DNA from: Rotaria socialis
Taxonomy: Eukaryota > Rotifera > Eurotatoria > Philodinida > Philodinidae
Assembly (NCBI GenBank): GCA_905331475.1
Contig: CAJNYU010004312.1
Span: forward strand, 1 to 64,000
Direction: 5' to 3'
DNA length: 64,000 nucleotides
Shown here: one piece after another, positions 46,907 to 59,755 of the stretch
How the letters are laid out: each line of letters begins with the position of its first letter
Numbering within the stretch: position 1 is the first letter of the stretch
Translations under genes and position numbers: made by a program
Notes under the pieces: generated by a model
Told to the model about the DNA's origin: nothing
Database searches by the model: none
What the model saw: the letters and a program-made list of their open reading frames with translations, nothing else

Positions 46907-49083
46907 ATGCCAGTATCAACACGGGACTATCAACGCGAGAGACGTAATTCACGCCTTGCTGCTGGTGCGCTCGTAGCAATTACCGAAGGTTTAGATCTAT
47001 TTGGTTCAGACCATACTAGTTTAACTCGTACACCTCTCAATGATGTACATCATTCATCGAATGTGGCCGTAGAACTTAATGCAATTAGTAAGTTCGATAG
47101 GCAAACAACACACAATGGCTTTTCAAAATCAAAAGCTTCTCTATTCGGACGTTATCACTGGAAAATGAGTCACTACTTCTATATTCATCTATTAGCTTAT
47201 ATACTCAATGGACTCTTCGGTGGTCTACTCATTTTTCTCATCGAAAACTACTCATCATCTCGCAACCCATACATGGACGTAGCATACATTGATGCTTGGT
47301 TCACGACTGTTTCAACTATATGTAGTTGTGGTTTGACAACGATAGATTTCGCACAACTCTCTCATGCTTCACAGTTGATTATGATGGGTTTCGCATTTAT
47401 ATCAGGTTTTGCGATAAGTACACTACCAGCACTCATCATCAAAGCTCAAACTCATAAAACGACTCAAGGCACCAATGTTGACGATGATCATGACAAATAT
47501 GATCCAGAAAATGATGACGAATGTAACATGTCACATTTTCAGTCGGATCTTAATTTGCCACCACATATTCGTGCTGAATTATCCCGGTTACCTACACCAG
47601 TTCAATTGCGTTACCGTGCCTATATCATGTGTATTATTCTCATATTGAGTCTTTACTTCACTATATATACAAGTGGATTTATTGCTATCGGAACGTGGCT
47701 TGAAACACATCGAAGTGCAAGATATTTAATGCAAAACAATGCTACTCTTAGTCCATGGTATATATCAGGTATGCTGACTCTTTTCAGTTTCAATCAAAAT
47801 GGTCTAACACCCTTCTCGACCAGTCTTGCACGCTATGTCGATGATGTTTTTCTAAATATCATTTTTGTTCTGGTAATGTTCGTATTATATTTATTTTCAT
47901 ATTTTTACTATGATGTGCTTTGTTTCAGCTAGTAATGTCTGGTTCATCTTTCTTTCCAATTCTACTACGTAATGTTGTTTTTCTATCACGTCGACTTGTT
48001 CCTTGGCGTCACAAAGTAATTTTCGATTATATTCTCTTGAACAATCATCATCTATCTACATTGTTGTATCCCACACTTCAAACTCGTATCTACTGTTGTG
48101 TCACGCTCATACTCTATTCGATGAGTATCGGTATTTCGCTTCTATTGGATTTAAGCAGCAAAGACTTGCAGCAACATAGTCCTGGTATTCGTTTTATCAT
48201 TTTTCTTTTTCAAACAGTCAATTTAAGATTTTGTGGTTTTCAAACATTTGATATCAGTTTCTTTACAACAGCCACGTTGCTCGTCTACATATTATTGATG
48301 GCAACTAAACCACAAATGTTATGTGCTCTAGATGAATCACCTTTTGAAATATATTGGCTAACGCTTGAAGCTCAAGCAGAAGTCGACGCTGAGACTAATA
48401 ATAACCCAACAGATAGATCGGGTTCAATTCCAATGATGTTAAAACGTGCAATGTCGATTACACCAACCACAAGTGCTGAGATTTCTGTCTTGAAACAGAT
48501 GAAAGGTTTTCTACGCCGACAGAGTCTTGTCACCAAGGAACTTGCAAGGAAAGAATTCTCCAGAACTATGGATGATGAGAGGTACAGTCTTAAGCACTCG
48601 AAACGTATTAAAGCTCTTCGTTTTCGTTTATTTCTTATTCACTTCATCCGAGCACTCTTCAAACATACTTTTGACTTTTTTGTATTGACACGAACTTGGT
48701 TGTTTGTGTTTATTTTTCTTATTTGTGCTATTGAATATCGTCGAATGTCACCTGCCGATCCTGATATTACACTTCTAAAAATTATCTTTGAGATCATATC
48801 GGCTTTTGGTGGAGTCGGAATGTCTCTCGGCTATCCAGATAAGACGACGAGCTTTGCTTCTGTTCTTTCCTCTAGAAGTAAGATTATACTGATTGCGACG
48901 ATGCTTATGGGTCGACATCGTGGTTTGCTAGCATCGATGAAAGATCAAGAAGTGATTGAATATAGTGCTGCCAATATATTGGCTCGTCGACGTGAAGAAT
49001 ATATACTTCAATATCACAAGTCGGGAACACGTGAAGGTGTAGTAAAAGAAGCAAGTGATGATTTCATCGCAGTACATTTTTAG
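46907..49083 (+). CDS. TrkH/Trk-family potassium transporter
   Basis: Exons 46907-47872 and 47929-49083 (56-bp intron, GT-AG, phase 0) encode 706 aa. The fold of four M1-P-M2 units is recognisable from its pore loops: TVSTICSCGLTTIDF (132-148), the FSFNQNGLTPF loop, NLRFCGFQTFD and SAFGGVGMSLGYP. Each keeps the glycine of the selectivity filter, favouring K+ over the Na+-type filter with Ser. A long charged cytosolic loop (about 460-560) lies between units 3 and 4. The predicted role is K+ uptake across the plasma membrane. Trk/HKT proteins occur in bacteria, fungi, plants and protists but not in most animals, so this is probably acquired. A poly(A) signal follows 109 bp after the stop. Confidence 0.85.
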
Positions 49084-49191
49084 TTGAAACAAGAAGATCT
49101 CGCAAGAAACGTGCTCTGCATAGAAAATAAGCAATTTTGTAGTTCATGAACAGTTGCTATTTCTACTTTTAAGATTGTTGTACAATGGAAT

Positions 49192-49197
49192 AATAAA
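49192..49197 (+). terminator. Polyadenylation signal AATAAA for the Trk-like gene
   Basis: AATAAA lies 109 bp after the stop codon at 49081-49083, a usual distance for a 3' UTR in compact genomes. Confidence 0.5.
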
Positions 49198-52100
49198 TGA
49201 GAAGCGAGAAATTATTTGATTAATTTTGTCTGGAAATTTCTCACACAGTTAACTGTGTCTAGAAATTCAGACTTTTGATTTCGCTAGTAAAGTATTTTTA
49301 TCTAGAACGAAAAAGGATAAAGTGCTGGCGTCAAACAATTGAATATCATCACACTAATATGTATGTAGTAACAATTTATCAAATATTTGATTGGGAAAGG
49401 AAATTATCTTTGTTGTCCTCTCAAATGTTAAATCTGCTTTTGGTTTTTTAAATTTGAAGATATAAATTGAACACTGTCTGCATAAGGTGAAGAAACATGA
49501 ATGATGTCGTATCAAATCATTTGAATAATACTACTGAACAAAAGTCTCTAAATGTCTTTTTCAACAGTTGTAGTGTGACGACATTGTTGAAGATGCTTGA
49601 AAAAATATGGTTTTATTTAATTAACTTATCAACAATTTTTCTCATATAGCTATGTCACAAAGTATCTGCAAATTAATTGACAGCAAAGCTTCACGATTTC
49701 AACATTTATTTAAATAATACATAGTCTAGATGAATTCAGTTAAGATAAAACTTCGTATCTATCGATAATTCTAAAGTAAAACCAAATAAAATAGATGTAT
49801 TGTTCTCGTAGACTATTACAGGTCTATCGAATAAAATAGAAATAAAGAACATGAAGACTAAATAATAATAATGCATTCAAATAGTCGAATATTGAATGCT
49901 TTGCCTCACGTGCTAATAAATTCATAAATAATATTAATATAATTGTTCTGTCAATACTTTTCTATACGATCCAAAATATTTGAACATGTAATGACAAATG
50001 TAAGAACCCTTGTTTGATTCACTTTGACTTTACGTATCTTATTTGTCAATAAAACAACATTTCTAATTGTTTGAGATCCAATAAAACAAATAGTTTCGAA
50101 CTAGATTACTTTATAAGAAATACTTTATGGAGTCTATTTGTGTCAAATTTTTCGAATAATTTATAGTTATCTTTCTGTTTGACAATGAAATTTCGTAAAC
50201 TATCGTGAAGAAAGTAGCTTTAATTAAGTTTTCAGAAGAATCAGAGACTTTATTATTTATTTGGATAGCTATTATTGTGAATGAATAAGATAGATACTGG
50301 AATTTCTTTGAAATTTTGTAAATATGATCGTCCTTGACGTTCTTTTGTTGCTGATAAGTCATCGAGGAAAATTAATCATTTTCCGTAATCAAGACAAAGT
50401 ACTCTGATATAATTTCTCGGAAAAGCAGGGAGGTAGCCAAGACAGAAAATTTATGAGCTGTGTGGCCGTGTCAAGAAATTTGTTTTTTAGTACTAAAAAA
50501 TAACATTCAACAGTCTGTTTAAGTGAGAAGAGATATGCTGTTTGCACATTGTAGTCACTACATTCTTGTGCAAAAAAACATAGTTATCTACTGTGGTATC
50601 GAAAAACAAATGAACGGGAAAAATGGTCATGTTATCAAAGCTCTGAGAATATTATAATTAAACAAATTTCACCTTCTCTATTAATAATCATAGTCACCTA
50701 GTCAATAATTAAGTCGTTGATTCTTGTATAGGCTTCATTGGGGCTAGTTTTAAACTGATAATTGATGAAACATTTCCTTGATTAGTAGCAGAGCAACAGA
50801 ATCACTCACGAAGATGAGTAATAAAAATTTGATGATAAAAAAGTTTAATTTAGGAAATCTGAAATTGAGAAGCTATTCGTTTTGCGTGAGTCTTCAAGAA
50901 TGAGATATACTGCTCGATTTAAATGAAATATGAAATAATCAAGTCAAGATCTTTTCTTTCAGTTAAACACTATTTCACTAAAAAACAATAATGTAGTACA
51001 TCTTCGAAATCCAAGAATGAACGTGTTGAGAAGGTAACAAATAAAAATAGTAGAAGAATAATAGCTCGATAAATAATTGAACACAAATAAAGTATATGGT
51101 TTTTTTCTTTACAAGAAATATTATCTCTCTTTTCAAATGAACAGAATTTGCACTAACGTTTCAAATAAAATAATTTTATTTTTCTTTCAAAAAATAGATT
51201 ACACTTGACTGCGTAGATAAACAGTTGACAGATAACCCAGTAAGTTTCAAAATCAATTTAAATTACTTTCAAATGTTATTTCAACGGGAAGTAAAATCGT
51301 TTATGCAGAAAGAATGCTTCATGATGTCAATTATAACTTGTTTATTGAAATATTCATCTTGTTTTAGGCTTCAAATACATTCATTTCACTTTTATTTTTC
51401 AACACAAATTTATTATAAAGAAAAAGCTTGCCATTTATTTTATTTTTAAAAACTTATAAAACTCTATTGTAATTGTATCGGAGCAAATCTTTTCGTCACT
51501 TTCTTGAGAAAAAAATTGCAAAATATATTCTTCAACGATATCGATTACAAATGAGATGAATCTCAAGATGAGTATGTACGTGTTATTTCTTTTATTATAG
51601 CATTTATAACACATTATTTGAATACGATACTTTCACAATATCTAATCTTCCTGCTTATGCATGCGTGCTCTATGAAATCAAACAATAAATGATCGATTCA
51701 ATCATACAAATAGACAATTACATATCGATAATAATATGGCTTATTACTATTCAAAAACTTAACTACTATTTCGATGACAGTTGTTCTTGATTTATTATTT
51801 TTGAATCGATTTTTTTGGAAGTACTTCCTGTCAAATATTTTATTCATGCCAACAGTTAACGTTTAATTTACAATTAATCATCAGCTGAAATTTATTGTTC
51901 AACAATCACTACCGGATATTTCCAATTAATTATGATTATTTTCTGAATACTTAATTTTAATTGTAGAGAAACATCAATATTAGAAAACAAGTTATGATGA
52001 AATCAAACCTTTGAAGTATATCTATGATTCAAAAGTGTTATCATAACAGAATGAAACGAATACCAGAATTTTAAAGATAAAAAACTATAGATTACGTATC

Positions 52101-52819
52101 TTAATTGACATATAGAGTAGAAAACTCGAATCATTTCAACATATATTGTATTTTTATATAATCAATATCAGTCAATCGTAATAATCATCGAAGAAAAAAC
52201 AAGAATGTAAGAAATGAAGCATAATGCCGTGTAGCAGACTGCTCATTTACGTATATTCACTTCAATACAGTTAGTAAACCGTTTCTTTTTCTTTCCCTCT
52301 GTCTACTTTTACGCTCATTTGTCTGCATATTAACCGATGTAGAAGTTTGACTCGCACGTGCTTTACGTATTTATTTTTCTTTGATACTCATTTGTCTGTG
52401 TAACGCGCATAACCTTACCGATATACGTACTATATATCAATTATTTATACTGTCTACACGACTACTACTATTACTATTGTCGCCCATTGATTCGATTATC
52501 GAGAAGCTACTTGTGTGCAAGTGCACGCGCCTGTGCATATATATATGTATACATAGTAGCCTTGGAAGTCTTTGCAGTTTATAGGCTACCTTTCATCTTT
52601 ATATGTAAGATGGCATAAGGTGGAGTAAGCAAAAAACGATAAAATCAGTCATAAGTTACATGCACATGCTCATCTCATTTCTTGTCGTAATGAAGAGAAA
52701 AAGAAAGCGAAAGATTGAGTATCAATGTAAATAGACATAACTGTACATATACGTACGAACATCAGTTCATGTCATTACACAGTGTAACAGAAGCCGAGTA
52801 AATGCTACTACTGCTGTTA

Positions 52820-52843
52820 ATGATGATGATGATGATGATGATG
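52820..52843. repeat. (TGA)8 microsatellite
   Basis: Eight consecutive TGA units, followed by an imperfect CTGATG. Confidence 0.8.
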
Positions 52844-53723
52844 CTGATGTGAAACTAGAGGTCGACGAACAGACATACTTAAGTAAGGAAGTAAAAAGAG
52901 GCACTAAAAATAATGCTCAAATTGACGTTCAAAATTGGTCGTCTAGTAACAATTATAAATAGTCATCGGAAATAGACTGAAATTATTCTAGAATTTAAAT
53001 CACTTGCTATCATAGAACATGTACAAACGTTCATCGTAATGGTTGGATTGATAAAGATAAGGTTTCGTCAGGCGTATAATTAATTTTCTTTCTTGTTCTC
53101 TTTCAACAAAGTCAGTTGCTCTATTTCAATTTAATTTCAATTCAGTGATTCCTATCAAAATTTTATATATTTGTTGTCATAAGCAATGCAAAGCTGAATT
53201 CGTCGTTGTTGCTTTTTTATTAAATATAAAAACGCATTGGATATAATAAACCGAAAATATACTTAATGAATGAGATCAAATTTCACTTTTTCTATTTTCA
53301 GTAAAAATTTGTTTTTTAAGATTTCTATCAATACCAGCGAATATGTCATCAACTAAACCAATACTTTGCGCACACCAAATAAAAACATCAATCATTCAAC
53401 ATGTACATTGTACATTTGCTGTCGGCAAAGCAGGCATGAAATATATATATATATATACATACGTCTACATTCTTTGATTTCATCAGTTCTCTTACTCCTA
53501 TTTGTATATAAAACAAAACGACAAGTGTCCACTTTCGTCGCTCTACAACATATGATGTATATGTATATAGTAACATCAAACAACACCTACACACTTTTCA
53601 AATTCATCTCTCGAGCATAATGAATTGTGCATCTAGTCCCATCAGTATATGAGATATTGTATGCACTTGTGCTTGATTCTTTTTTTTTTCTTGATGCCTC
53701 TTGATCGGGTTACAAGCGAGACA

Positions 53724-53756
53724 GGGAGAGAGAGAGAGAGATAGAGAGAGAGCGAA
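53724..53756. repeat. (GA)n microsatellite
   Basis: Interrupted GA dinucleotide tract with one TA interruption. Confidence 0.75.
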
Positions 53757-54358
53757 AATAAAGAAAATAAGATAGATGGATAGAGCATAGAGAATACCAT
53801 CTATATGTTTGAGTTTTTAATGGTGATGCTTTTTTTTGTTGCTTTTCTTAATTATTTTGAATGTCTGAATGTTTTTTTTATTTATATAAATCTGAGTTAA
53901 ATATTCATTGAAAAATGTTCAGACATCAGATTTCATTTGTTGAACATATTTAGATTTATGGTATCAAGGTAACAGGTAATCATACTCCGAGTAAACATAC
54001 ATCTTGTCTTAAGTCATTAGCGAATAATTATGAAGTGTGTGTGTGTGCCACATCAATCACAGTTGTGTGCTGTTTGTGAAACCAAGAGAGGAAACAAAAG
54101 AGAGATGAAGAAAAAAAATGACTATGCACTTTCACATGGCAAAGCGGAATATTGATAAATAGCAGCGAGCGCTCCTGTGTATATGTGTTGTATACGAATT
54201 AACCATTTAAATATACACGTATGCCGACAAATATTGACATATTAAATTAGTCGCACCAGTGACGCCAGTAGCAATTCTCTTTATAACCGATTTTAATCTA
54301 AACACAATCCAAGTTCGATCAGGTATGCGAAGAAAAATGTATAAAACGATTGATCATA

Positions 54359-54374
54359 GGGGGAGGGGGGGGGG
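54359..54374. repeat. Poly-G run
   Basis: Fifteen Gs broken by a single A, in an otherwise AT-rich surrounding. It could form a G-quadruplex or cause sequencing slippage. Confidence 0.7.
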
Positions 54375-55140
54375 AAGTATGCACTAATGAGAGAAAGAGA
54401 AGAGTTGATGTAATCTCGTAAAGATTAGAGAAGAGATCACCATTTTTTCGTAATGATTATAATGGGTCTTAACTCAAATTTAGCGCGACGATAACAGCAG
54501 TGTTCGTTCTCACATTAGAACGAGAGAAGAGTATATTCGATTTTATTAACCCTGTACGATGACCATTGTTCGTTGAATGAAGAAACTATAGAGAAGCAAA
54601 AAAAAACTTGCTTATGTAATTAGATCAACTGTTTATATGTGCATACAGTAGTAAGTACCTTGTACTACATTAAATTGAACAAGTGTCTATGATTTTCAAA
54701 AATAATAACCTAAAAAATATACTTGATTTTCTATTAGTTTTAATATTTTCCGAGTATTTATCTGCGAGCAATGCTTTTAATATTGGTTCGTATCTGATGT
54801 GTTTAAGACTTGAAGTAAACTCTGTTTAATTTCAAGTAGATTCTTTTCTTCGCTTCTCTTTTTAATTTTTGTGTCTGGAAATAGCGTTTTTACATTTCTT
54901 TGAACAGTTAACATCATTAAAAAAAAACCATAATTTTATTTTTATGTGACATTCCAAGAATCTGCATACAACAAAAGAAAAATGAAAAGAGAGTATTGCT
55001 CTTCGCATCTTTCCTTTGCTCTTTTAAAGAGTCTTACACGCGGTCTCCTTTTTTTCTCGATGAGACGTGCCGAGTGACACAAACACGCTTCGTTCTACGT
55101 TTCTTTCTCTCATTCTTCTTCTTTGTCTTTGTTTAACTGA

Positions 55141-55157
55141 GCTATATTAATTTCAGA
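55141..55157 (+). promoter_or_regulatory. Splice-acceptor-like site upstream of the type I membrane protein gene
   Basis: TATATTAATTTCAG ends near 55157, about 45 nt before the chosen ATG. It may be a 5' UTR intron acceptor or a trans-splice site; no upstream exon is identifiable. Confidence 0.4.
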
Positions 55158-55202
55158 CATTTGATTTTCTTGTTCTTGTTTTGTGACAAGTCGCAATGGT
55201 GT

Positions 55203-57614
55203 ATGGTCTATGCGATGTTTATTGTGTTTCTTCTTATTCTTGACATCCATACAACACATTGTCAAACAACAACAACAACAACAACAACAACAGCAGGACC
55301 TAATCTCGTTTATGGTTGTTCTTTTTTAAATTCTACATATTTAACTAGCGCTGCAGTTTCTGATCAATTTGAATTTCCTAATCGTACATCAATTATACTT
55401 ACAGCTAGTTACGCATCACCAACGTCATCATTATCAATATCAACATTTGAACTAGGCCTTATTTATACATTTGGGGCATCAAATCCTCTTGTACCATTTC
55501 CCGTTCTTCTTAATTGTACATCTATTGTTCGTTCTTGCCAATTGACAATAATGGCGGGCAGTACGTCGATATCACGGGATGCGGAACCTATACGTGTACA
55601 ATTAACACAATTCAATTATACATCAACATTGATTTCACCGAATCAAATGGGTTTATATTTGAAAGAAGGCCTTTATCAACTAAGTGATTGTTTATTAAAT
55701 GATGGACAATTGATCACTGAGCAAAATACAACATTTTATATTCGAATAAAATATGAAAAGTCCGCTGGTAAGCTAAAATAATAATTGTACTGATGTAAAA
55801 ATAATATTATTATAAGCGATTTTAATTTTAATTTTTTTAATTTTATATAGGTCTATATCTATTAAAAGTGTGTGTAGACAAGTTTGCATGCGATAGTTAA
55901 AGTATATTTTATAGGATTAGTTTTTCTTATTGTTATTAGTAATTCACAAAAGAATGAGTTCAATGTATTTTATGTAAATAATAAATAAACAAAACTTCTA
56001 TGTCGTTCAAATTGAGTAGAAAAACTCTGATATAAATAATAGTGAAACTAAATTCAATTTAAAAGGAAATTCTGTTTCATTATGATATTAAAAAAAAGAG
56101 GCTTTTATTTCTTAAATAATCATCAAAAAAGATTTTATTTTTATCTTAGTGTTTCAATTATAGTTCGGCTCATATATGTCATAGAATATTTTATTTCATT
56201 TCTTTTGTAACAATTAGCTGAAACTATGCAATGCATCAGAGAATAAGACAACTAGCAGAAGACGATATAGAATATGATTTTCAGACCAATGCGAAGTGTA
56301 AATCCTATAATATGCGCTTAAGTATTTCATCCCTTTTTTAAAATCTATTTTCACCGGAAGTAGGGAGAGATTCGTGGCTAATTCAATCATAATCAGATTT
56401 TCCAGTAGATTAACTGTGTGCCATTTCATCGAAGACGAACAAAAGAGAAAATTCAACTGTATGAAATATTGTTCTTTTCATAGCATTTGAAAGTCGTTTT
56501 CCGGTAAAGATCCGTTACTTAGATTACAATAGAATTTATGTAACTAATAATACTGAAGCATAAATTTTCTTTTTAAATTATTCTTATATGAGTATTATTA
56601 CACGAGAAATCTGTTTCAGGTAGTTCCTGTAATCCATCGAGTGATACTTGTGGGTCACCTTCTCTTACAAGTTGTTCATCATTATCAGCAACATGTACGT
56701 GTCTTTCAACAAGCTCTCTCGTTTCATATACGAATTTATCTTTATGCACCGATACAATGACTTCAAGTAATTGTAGTATATTTCCAACACGTTGTGTAAC
56801 ATTGTGTCATTCAACAACAAATACTTTGTGTATTTGTCCAATGGATACATTAAAAATTCAAAGAAATAATTTATATGTTTGTGAATTGCCTGTAAATTCA
56901 TTTAATTGCTCTAGCAACGATAATATACGTCGTTGTCCACTAGGACAAGCTTGTTTAAATGGTCAATGTAGCGATGATATATTAACAACAACTATGAAAA
57001 CAAATATTTCCGATGCGTAAATATAAATTAGAGAAGGAAAAAGGAAGAGTTTTTTCTTGTTTTTTTAAATAATTTTTAGTTCAAATGATCAAACTCTTCG
57101 TATAGTACTTGGTGTTCTTGTTGGTCTATTTGGTACATCTCTTATTATTGCTATAGGAGTATTTTGTTGGTTACGTCAAAGACAAAAACGACATCGAATG
57201 AAAACAGAAAAATCACTAACACCAACATCATCTTCGTCGACATCATCACTTTATATTTCACCGATTCAACAACAAGACTATCCTTCAAATGATACAATCT
57301 ATCAATTACCTTTAGATAACAATAGTTATAGAAGAATTTCATCAATTTATCGAACAGATTCATTTCGCCAAGCTGTAATTTCAGGTCATAAACGAACGAA
57401 CCAAACTATTGAACATATATCAGCAAAAAGAGATAGTTTTATTGAAAGATCATCGCATCATAAAGAAGATATAGGATCGCCTATTTACAGTACATTAGAC
57501 TATGTTGTTCCATCACAAAGCAGAAAATATCGAAATTCGAACAAGACGAATAATGATGTATATCAAGTGATTAATACATCATCGTCAACAGCAACTCTTA
57601 CTCATGCTGTATAA
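55203..57614 (+). CDS. Type I membrane protein with Cys-rich ectodomain and tyrosine-containing tail, family unknown
   Basis: Exons 55203-55767, 56620-57016 and 57080-57614 join in phase to 498 aa. I chose ATG 55203 because it begins a good signal peptide (VYAMFIVFLLILDIHTTHC). A run of nine Thr encoded by an ACA tract follows. Exon 1 encodes a mostly beta-like ectodomain with many N-glycosylation sites. Exon 2 is Cys-rich (about 20 Cys, with CTCL, CICPM, RCPLGQAC). Exon 3 starts with one transmembrane helix (about 328-350, IVLGVLVGLFGTSLIIAIGV), then a basic stop-transfer and a 150-residue tail containing IYSTLDYVV, DVYQVI and TIYQL. It looks like a cell-surface receptor or adhesion protein; I do not recognise the family. 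Confidence 0.75.
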
Positions 57615-59489
57615 TTTTAATCACAGTGAATGATAAATTGTGACGTTGATTTTTTTTGTCATCTTTTAATATATAGAAATATTATAGAAATGTTTTAGAT
57701 ATTATTCGATTTGATATTAAATAATTTGATTTTTTGTCCTTCAAATCACGAAGACTTATTTCTTATGTATACATATTTTGAAGTGGCAAATGAGTAATAA
57801 CTTTGTTTTTAATTTGCATATATTCTGATTCTTTTAATGACGTGAAACTTTTAGAAAATCGAATTATAATGGAAATTTTGGATTATATTCTTATCGATAT
57901 GATTTACTATATTATATTTGATTGTAAAAAAAAAGATATATTCATCGTTCGTTTTTACACCAATGGATAAAAGTAAAATATTATAGAAAACTAAAAGCTA
58001 TAAACGCAATGTCTGTTGTATAGAAGTGTTAGACACGATATAACTACTGTTGCTAACTACAGAAAACTTACTTTATTTTATTCTATCTATATATTGAGAT
58101 ACATTTCCTCAATCTTACTTTACTGAAGACGTCAGAAGTCCAATAGGAAAGTAATTCATATATATTTCAATGAGACATTATTAAAAGTAATAATAGAATA
58201 CAAACAAAGGTTTGTTGAAAATAAGTTAATCGAGCAGTTTTCAAGGACGTTGAAACATCAATTCAAACTTCATCTTAACATTATCACAGTATTATTAAAA
58301 ACTTTCATCTCCTGTAACTTTCAAGTGTAGGTTTTGGTCTTCTCAAATTTTCACACGTCAGTGAATTCAACGAAATAAAGACTCGTATTATTATTTTCTT
58401 CTTCTTTGCTTTTATTCAAGGTAACATGACAGAAGAAAACTTTTTCACAGACATCATAAAATCTGATAGTATATATTTTGATTTCTCTTGCGAGTCTTTT
58501 GTGATCAGATTATACTGAATAATAAATGAAATCACTGTTGCTTACCTTAGAAATAAGAGAAAACTATAGAGATTCTCTCTAATAATTGAATTCATTTCTG
58601 ATCCTATCTTCCAAGATTCAGTTTGGCATATTATATTATTATGTCTCGTTGTTTTTTCAATTAAATGTTCTTTTTTAATATATTACCTTGTTTTTAAATG
58701 TTAAAAAACATGCAAGTGAGCGAAATACACTTGTTTTTATTAAGAGACTGACGATTGAGAAATCAAAGCACTCGTCTAAGTTCGTTTTTAAATTTGATAT
58801 TCATCAAATATACTATAAATTTTGATGTAGGTATGGTGTGATAACGTTGATATAAGATGATTTTAATGCGTAAAATACTTCTCGATTATCTCATGGAATT
58901 TCTCTTAATGATAAATTTGAAATATTATGCATTATAAAAGTCTTCCATTTATGAAAAACGACACATAATATTGCATGCAACCTTTCTAGATTTGCTAGTA
59001 AGAGATGTTAACATGCTTGTCTATTATTTAAAGAGTGATATTTTAGTCAGATAATAGCGAATTTGTGGATCAGACCGGAAAAAAACTCATTTTACTGGAT
59101 AAGATAGGATGTATTTTTATGATAAAATAAGTCATTTGCTAGTGACATATTAGAAGAGGCATCTAGGTAAACAAATGAAACATCGAATAAACTTAATATA
59201 TTGTCAGTGACAATTTCTTATAAGTATACGATGTAAGTAGATGAGCGGAATGGTTACAGTAGAAATTAATTAACTTTTCTTTCCAGACCAATTCACTATG
59301 ATCTATGAGATTTCAAAATGTGCTAATATAAGTATTTGTCAAGTTTAATCCTATGATTAATAAATGTGGAAACTTCAGATTTCATTCGAAAGTTATGTGT
59401 ACTGCAAAAAGTGCATGGGATGTATGAGTCATTCTAGAATGTCTGAACGCCAAAATTATTATGAGAAACTAGGCAATTTGATTTCTGGA
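57615..59489. other. Gene-free AT-rich region
   Basis: No coding frames or repeats that I can support. Confidence 0.4.
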
Positions 59490-59755
59490 TGCAGTTTTTG
59501 TGCATTTTGAGACGTTTTTCAGGCGATGTTTCGTTATAAAGCTATGATTTAGTTCAAAANTTTCGATAACTCAACCATCTCTTGACGGATCCTTCTCACA
59601 TCTTCGAACTCAACTGAGACATTGATGAGGCTGAACTGTGTAGAAAATTTCATCATGATCTAACTCTCCTTTCGAAAGTTATCGTGTAAACGGACGGACG
59701 GACACACTGACCGATTCTAGAATGTACTCACTTTTTGAGTACACGAAAATGCAAA
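59490..59755 (+). repeat. Dispersed repeat with ACGG tandem core
   Basis: A less AT-rich block containing CTCCTTTCGAAAGTTATCGT, then GGACGGACGGACACACTGAC and GATTCTAGAATGTACTC. It shares the order of tetranucleotide core followed by GATTCTAG with the segment at 21,290-21,670. An N lies at 59560. No coding frame or terminal inverted repeats. Confidence 0.5.

Larger units (their letters stand above)
49198..55202. other. Six-kilobase gene-free region with microsatellites
   Basis: No supported exon. Simple repeats are frequent in the right half: (TGA)n near 52,820-52,843, (AT)n near 53,442-53,456, (GA)n near 53,724-53,756, (GT)n near 54,034-54,048, and a G-rich run near 54,359-54,374. Overlapping frames around 53,370-53,620 come from the simple sequence. 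Confidence 0.5.

Noticed and set aside
51735-51755. ATGGCTTATTACTATTC resembling the start of a rotifer spliced leader
   Set aside because: Similarity is limited to about 11 bases; no donor site or snRNA-like downstream structure follows.
53366-53620. Overlapping plus- and minus-strand frames
   Set aside because: They contain translated (AT)n sequence on both strands.
56214-56901. Minus-strand frames across intron 1 and exon 2 of the type I membrane protein gene
   Set aside because: Antisense shadows of a better-supported spliced gene.
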